Assembly (NCBI RefSeq): GCF_000002235.5
Contig: NW_022145613.1
Span: 4,576,447 to 4,640,446, forward strand
Direction: 5' to 3'
Source: Strongylocentrotus purpuratus
Taxonomy: Eukaryota > Echinodermata > Echinoidea > Camarodonta > Strongylocentrotidae
Length of the DNA stretch: 64,000 bases
Both the position numbers and the translations under genes were made by a program. Within the stretch, counting starts at the first letter, position 1. Every line of letters begins with the position of its first letter. The notes under the pieces are model-generated. The model searched no databases. It worked only from the letters and a program-made list of their open reading frames with translations, and had not been told where the DNA came from. Below, piece after piece: positions 60,401 to 64,000 of this stretch.

Positions 60401-61703
60401 TTAAATATATTCGGCGGAGTAAATTATTTTATAAACATTCAAAATATGGATATTTGCAATATTAATACAATTCACCTGATAACTAACTGATAATTTAAAA
60501 CTTTATCGAAAACAATATTGTGTATAATCTATAGCATCATATGTGTGCGATAATATAAGGTGAATAACATCATTTTTAGTGCATCTCCGTAAATCAAATT
60601 ATTCTCTGACATCTTTCTGCTTTGAGGTCAGATTTGTTATTATTACGGCCGAGATTAAAACTTAGTTACGCACATCATTTAATGTCAAGTAATGTCTAAA
60701 CAAAAGAATCTAAGTCAAAGGTCATAATAATCACGAGTTCTCTCTAGCTTCGGCGACACTAACGTGGCAGTACACTGTTATACGCTCGGATTTCAATTTG
60801 AACTATTTTGTTTACGTTACCGTATCCATAGCAACGGCGAGCAGAACTAGCCATCCTTCATAAGCATTGACATTCCGTGGGCCTGCAAATTAAATTGGAA
60901 AGCAGGATGGCAATGGCATACAGGTAACAAGGTTTACGCTTTTTTGCCAAGGTTCAAATTGCATTATTCTCTTCTCCTACTCTCGCTTTTCTTTTCTTCT
61001 ACTATCTTTTTTTCTAGAAGAATCATTAATCGTTCTGACCTTTAGATATATATTCACACAGAAAGAATCTATTGAATCCAAACTCTGGTTTCTACAGTAA
61101 TAGTCTCCATGTCTATGTCTTTGCACTCATTGGGTAAATTAATTCATCATTGGTATCTTTTGGTAACAAAGTTAGCATTTGTCATGTTTTATGTTTTATT
61201 GTAAAAGTTTGAATTGCTATAGTTTGAATGGAAAACATTGCTCGTCGAGAAAAAGAAGAATGAAGGAATGAATGGTGCGTTTAAAAAGGATAGTATCTAT
61301 TATGTCTACATTTGCAGATTTGCTTCTAAATCATAGCCTCAAATATCAAACAATTCTTGCTTAATCACGTGTGATTGACAACATGCCACCTTCCATACTG
61401 TGTAGTATAGATAGTTGTGACTTGAAAAGTGGCGTCAAATTTAACACTGACACAATGGAATGACATTTGCTGTCAATATTGCTCAGGTCTCAGGTCAATA
61501 AATCAATCAATCGTGTTTCCTTCATCGATCGCTTCACTTCAGTAATCCAACAGATGTTGGAATGATGTTAGAGTTCAGGGGTGTAACGTTAGATGTTTTC
61601 ACTGTACTAGTGTGATCTTTTCATTTTTCATTCGAATTCGCGATCATCTTTCCGATTGAGTTCTCCTCTCTTCCACCATGAAATTACAGATCTTTTTTTT
61701 GTT
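60401..61703. other. Non-coding stretch
   Basis: No exon recognised. Contains the X-box match at 60822. Confidence 0.6.
60822..60835 (+). promoter_or_regulatory. RFX X-box-like motif
   Basis: GTATCCATAGCAAC matches GTHNYYATRRNAAC. Sequence match only. Confidence 0.38.
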
Positions 61704-61878
61704 AACATTATCATCATCATTATTAGAAGTAGAAGTAACATCATTATTATTATTATAATCAATTTAATTATTACAATAATAACATAATTTATTAACATTA
61801 TTATCATTATTATTATCATAATTATTATCAATATTATTATTATTATTATCATCATTATTATCATTACCATAGTTGTTG
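61704..61878. repeat. Degenerate (ATT/ATC)n field
   Basis: About 175 bp of ATT, ATC and AAT trinucleotides with many interruptions. The Ile/Met-rich 112-residue minus-strand frame is its translation. Confidence 0.92.
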
Positions 61879-63145
61879 TTTTTGTTATTATTAGTGTTAT
61901 CATCACCTTGCAGTGCAGGTGAACCCTACAACGATTTTTTTTTTCTTCTTCCACACGCCCTATCATTTACTCATCTTTTGAACACGGTAATACATTACGT
62001 TGGTTATTTTGAAACATTTTCCAGAATGTTTCATTCATCCTCCTTTTCTCACACATTATTTCATATCGACGAAACAGTAGTTTTCTCTCATTTCTTGAAT
62101 ATTATTTGATTCTCCTTCTTAATGTTTCTTGCTTTCACAGCTTGCTTTAAACATGCAGATCTTTTCCTTTCGGAGGATATTATTCAGTACTTCACTTCAT
62201 AGGACCCTGGGGCGCTATTCTTAATGCGTTGCCATGGTAACATATGCCTGTTTTCTGTTAGGATAGTAAACTAAGTGCTCAGCACCGTTGCAGAATGCAT
62301 TTATACATTCGGAGATCCCCATGTCTCCCCAAGCTCGGAGTGTGGATATTTGCACTGAAAGATATGACTATACTATTACTAGATATCATATTTCAATACA
62401 CACGATATTGGTCTATTGTGTCATAATTAAGTTGTGTATATTGGCGAGGCGTTGATAGAGGAGAATAGCACTTCGTCATATTTTGACCAGTTTTTCTCTT
62501 CCATTTCTTTGTTCATTTAATCAAAGTAAAAACTCAATTCAGTCTGACGACTGTTCTTTTGAGGTCAATGAGATGTAAGTGTTCGTAATTTTTTTTTTTT
62601 TTTTCTCAAAATCATTCAAACCAGATGCATTTCAATGTGATATCAAAGATGATTTCCGTCTGTTTTTTTGCATTTGAGGAAAATGAAAAGTTAAATAACA
62701 TGATTAAAAGGCGTGATTTAATGTTTTAAGGGTGAAATAAAATTATTAAAAAACAATATATAAATATATAATTTGTTTATATTTGTGATTCTTGAGTTGT
62801 TTTTCAAACCTTAAACCAGATTCTAGGAGTAGGAGACACCAAGGCGATTGAGCGAGAAAGAGAGAAAGAGAGAGAATGGGGGAAGAAAAGGGGAAAGTAT
62901 AATTGACAAGCGAATCTTTGGGAGCAGAAAGGGAGCTCTGCATCATTAATTTGTGATAAATGTAAGCATATGGGCAATAGAAAATGTATTGTCATGACTC
63001 CCTGCTCGTTCATTTATTCATTCTTCCGATATAACCTAAAGAGATAACCAAGAAAAGACAATTGACATCAATATTACCGTGAATCACAATGTATATATCC
63101 AAAGATATGATTTATTCTACTCTCACAAAATAATGCCATACAGAA
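61879..63145. other. Non-coding stretch
   Basis: Contains the X-box match at 62228 and a T-run at 62589-62604. No exon recognised. Confidence 0.6.
62228..62241 (+). promoter_or_regulatory. RFX X-box-like motif
   Basis: GTTGCCATGGTAAC matches the consensus in both orientations and is close to a perfect palindrome. Confidence 0.45.
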
Positions 63146-63291
63146 TATTTCCCCCTGAATTATATAGGATAGATATAAATATTCACTCAATAATATGAGG
63201 TAAAGTACTGTAATTGTATATTTCCCCTTGAATTCTATAGGATAGATATAAATATTCACTCAATAATTTGAGGTAAAGTACTGTAATTGTA
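63146..63291. repeat. Two-copy tandem duplication, period 73 bp
   Basis: TATTTCCCC begins at 63146 and again at 63219. Both units contain ATAGGATAGATATAAATATT followed by CACTCAATAAT and GGTAAAGTACTGTAATTGTA. The copies differ at only a few positions, so the duplication is recent. Confidence 0.93.
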
Positions 63292-64000
63292 CATAGAATA
63301 ATTAAGAATTTGTTTCCACTCAGTTATGACTAGGGATGTAGTAGGTTTAATATGGACATCAAATATGAAACTCCCGGTCCTTAAAAAATAAAAAAAATCG
63401 TCAAACGTTTAAAAAAAAAAAATCAAACTTTGATTATCTCCCTGCAATACTTTATTTCAAAATAGCATATTAGTTAATTACTCTCCTATGTCTATAGTAC
63501 TATTATCCATATTTATACAAAATTATTATTAACAAAAGAATGTGCCATAAACTAAACTGTTAGCTTCTTTGAAATCTGTTCTTTTGAGATATCATTTTGG
63601 TTGTTAGTATTGGCCCAAATGCATAAAGTCTTACTAGGCCAGTTGTTAACTAAGGACATGGGCTATGGAACATAGTTATTTGGCAACTATGATTGGTAAG
63701 GTTGTATGAATATGAGTCCAGCCAGGATTTTAATTTTACCCGGGCATTGCATTGAGATTATCCAAAGCTATGACTCTGAAACCATAAGAGCTCTGGACAA
63801 CCGCAAAATGACATTATATGATTTTATTTTTTTAAGTGATCACATATTTTCACCTCATCTAACTATTACATCATTTTGTTTTATATAGTTTTATGTAGTA
63901 CAGTATTATCGAAGTAAGTTGAAACTTCGGCAGTTTGGTTTAGTGCTTTTCTTGTACATATAATGCAAGTATAGGATACACGGCTCTTTTGAAGAGTAGA
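63292..64000. other. Non-coding stretch
   Basis: GGCCCAAATGCATAAAGTCTTACTA near 63613 resembles the end of a hairpin-type element, but the complementary right end is not present. Otherwise nothing recognised. Confidence 0.45.

Overview
This window looks like animal nuclear DNA, most likely from a marine deuterostome such as an echinoderm (sea urchin type). That placement is an inference. It rests on AT-rich sequence with no bacterial-style gene packing, about 28 pyrimidine/purine (CT)n or (GA)n tracts, tRNA-derived SINEs, many small terminal-inverted-repeat (TIR) elements, and one L1/Tx1-type LINE copy. I found no complete protein-coding gene, no rRNA, no functional tRNA gene and no CRISPR array. 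Most open frames are shadows of simple repeats, for example Ser/Leu runs read from (CT)n.

Layout. 1-4.6 kb: non-coding, with microsatellites and one TTAA-flanked element (2658-2852). 4.6-5.6 kb: a G/C-strand minisatellite organised as a degenerate foldback followed by a near-perfect 640-bp inverted repeat (4952-5591). 6.2-10.5 kb: two copies of a second TTAA-flanked element, one split by a ~420-bp AT-rich insertion with a 6-bp duplication, plus an antisense tRNA-Thr-like SINE (7956-8154). 11-36 kb: gene desert with a 116-bp TIR element, several two-copy tandem duplications, a TAATC(C/T) motif cluster at 19.3-19.6 kb, a long (AGT)n/(GAA)n tract at 25.1-25.4 kb and a probable retrotransposon 3' end at 30.5-30.8 kb. 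36.7-37.0 kb: a possible promoter plus first coding exon (low confidence). 37.4 kb: a 168-bp palindromic element. 38.6 kb: a tRNA-Tyr-like SINE. 42.8-43.1 kb: tandem ~90-bp units carrying poly-C and poly-A, ending in a 37-C run. 50.7-52.8 kb: a well-preserved 539-bp TTAA-flanked element with ~30-bp TIRs and three smaller mobile repeats. 54.85-59.0 kb: a transposon cluster of two abutting SINEs, a 5'-truncated LINE (55856-58775) bounded by a 13-bp target-site duplication, and a further SINE. 59-64 kb: desert with a SINE tail, an (ATT)n field and a 73-bp tandem duplication.

The genes do not form a pathway; the window reads as intergenic or intronic DNA shaped by mobile elements. The non-transposon signals most worth following are eight matches to the palindromic RFX X-box consensus scattered over 50 kb, the TAATC(C/T) cluster, and the candidate first exon at 36930, which lies downstream of one of the X-boxes. 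I did not find a convincing undescribed multi-gene system.
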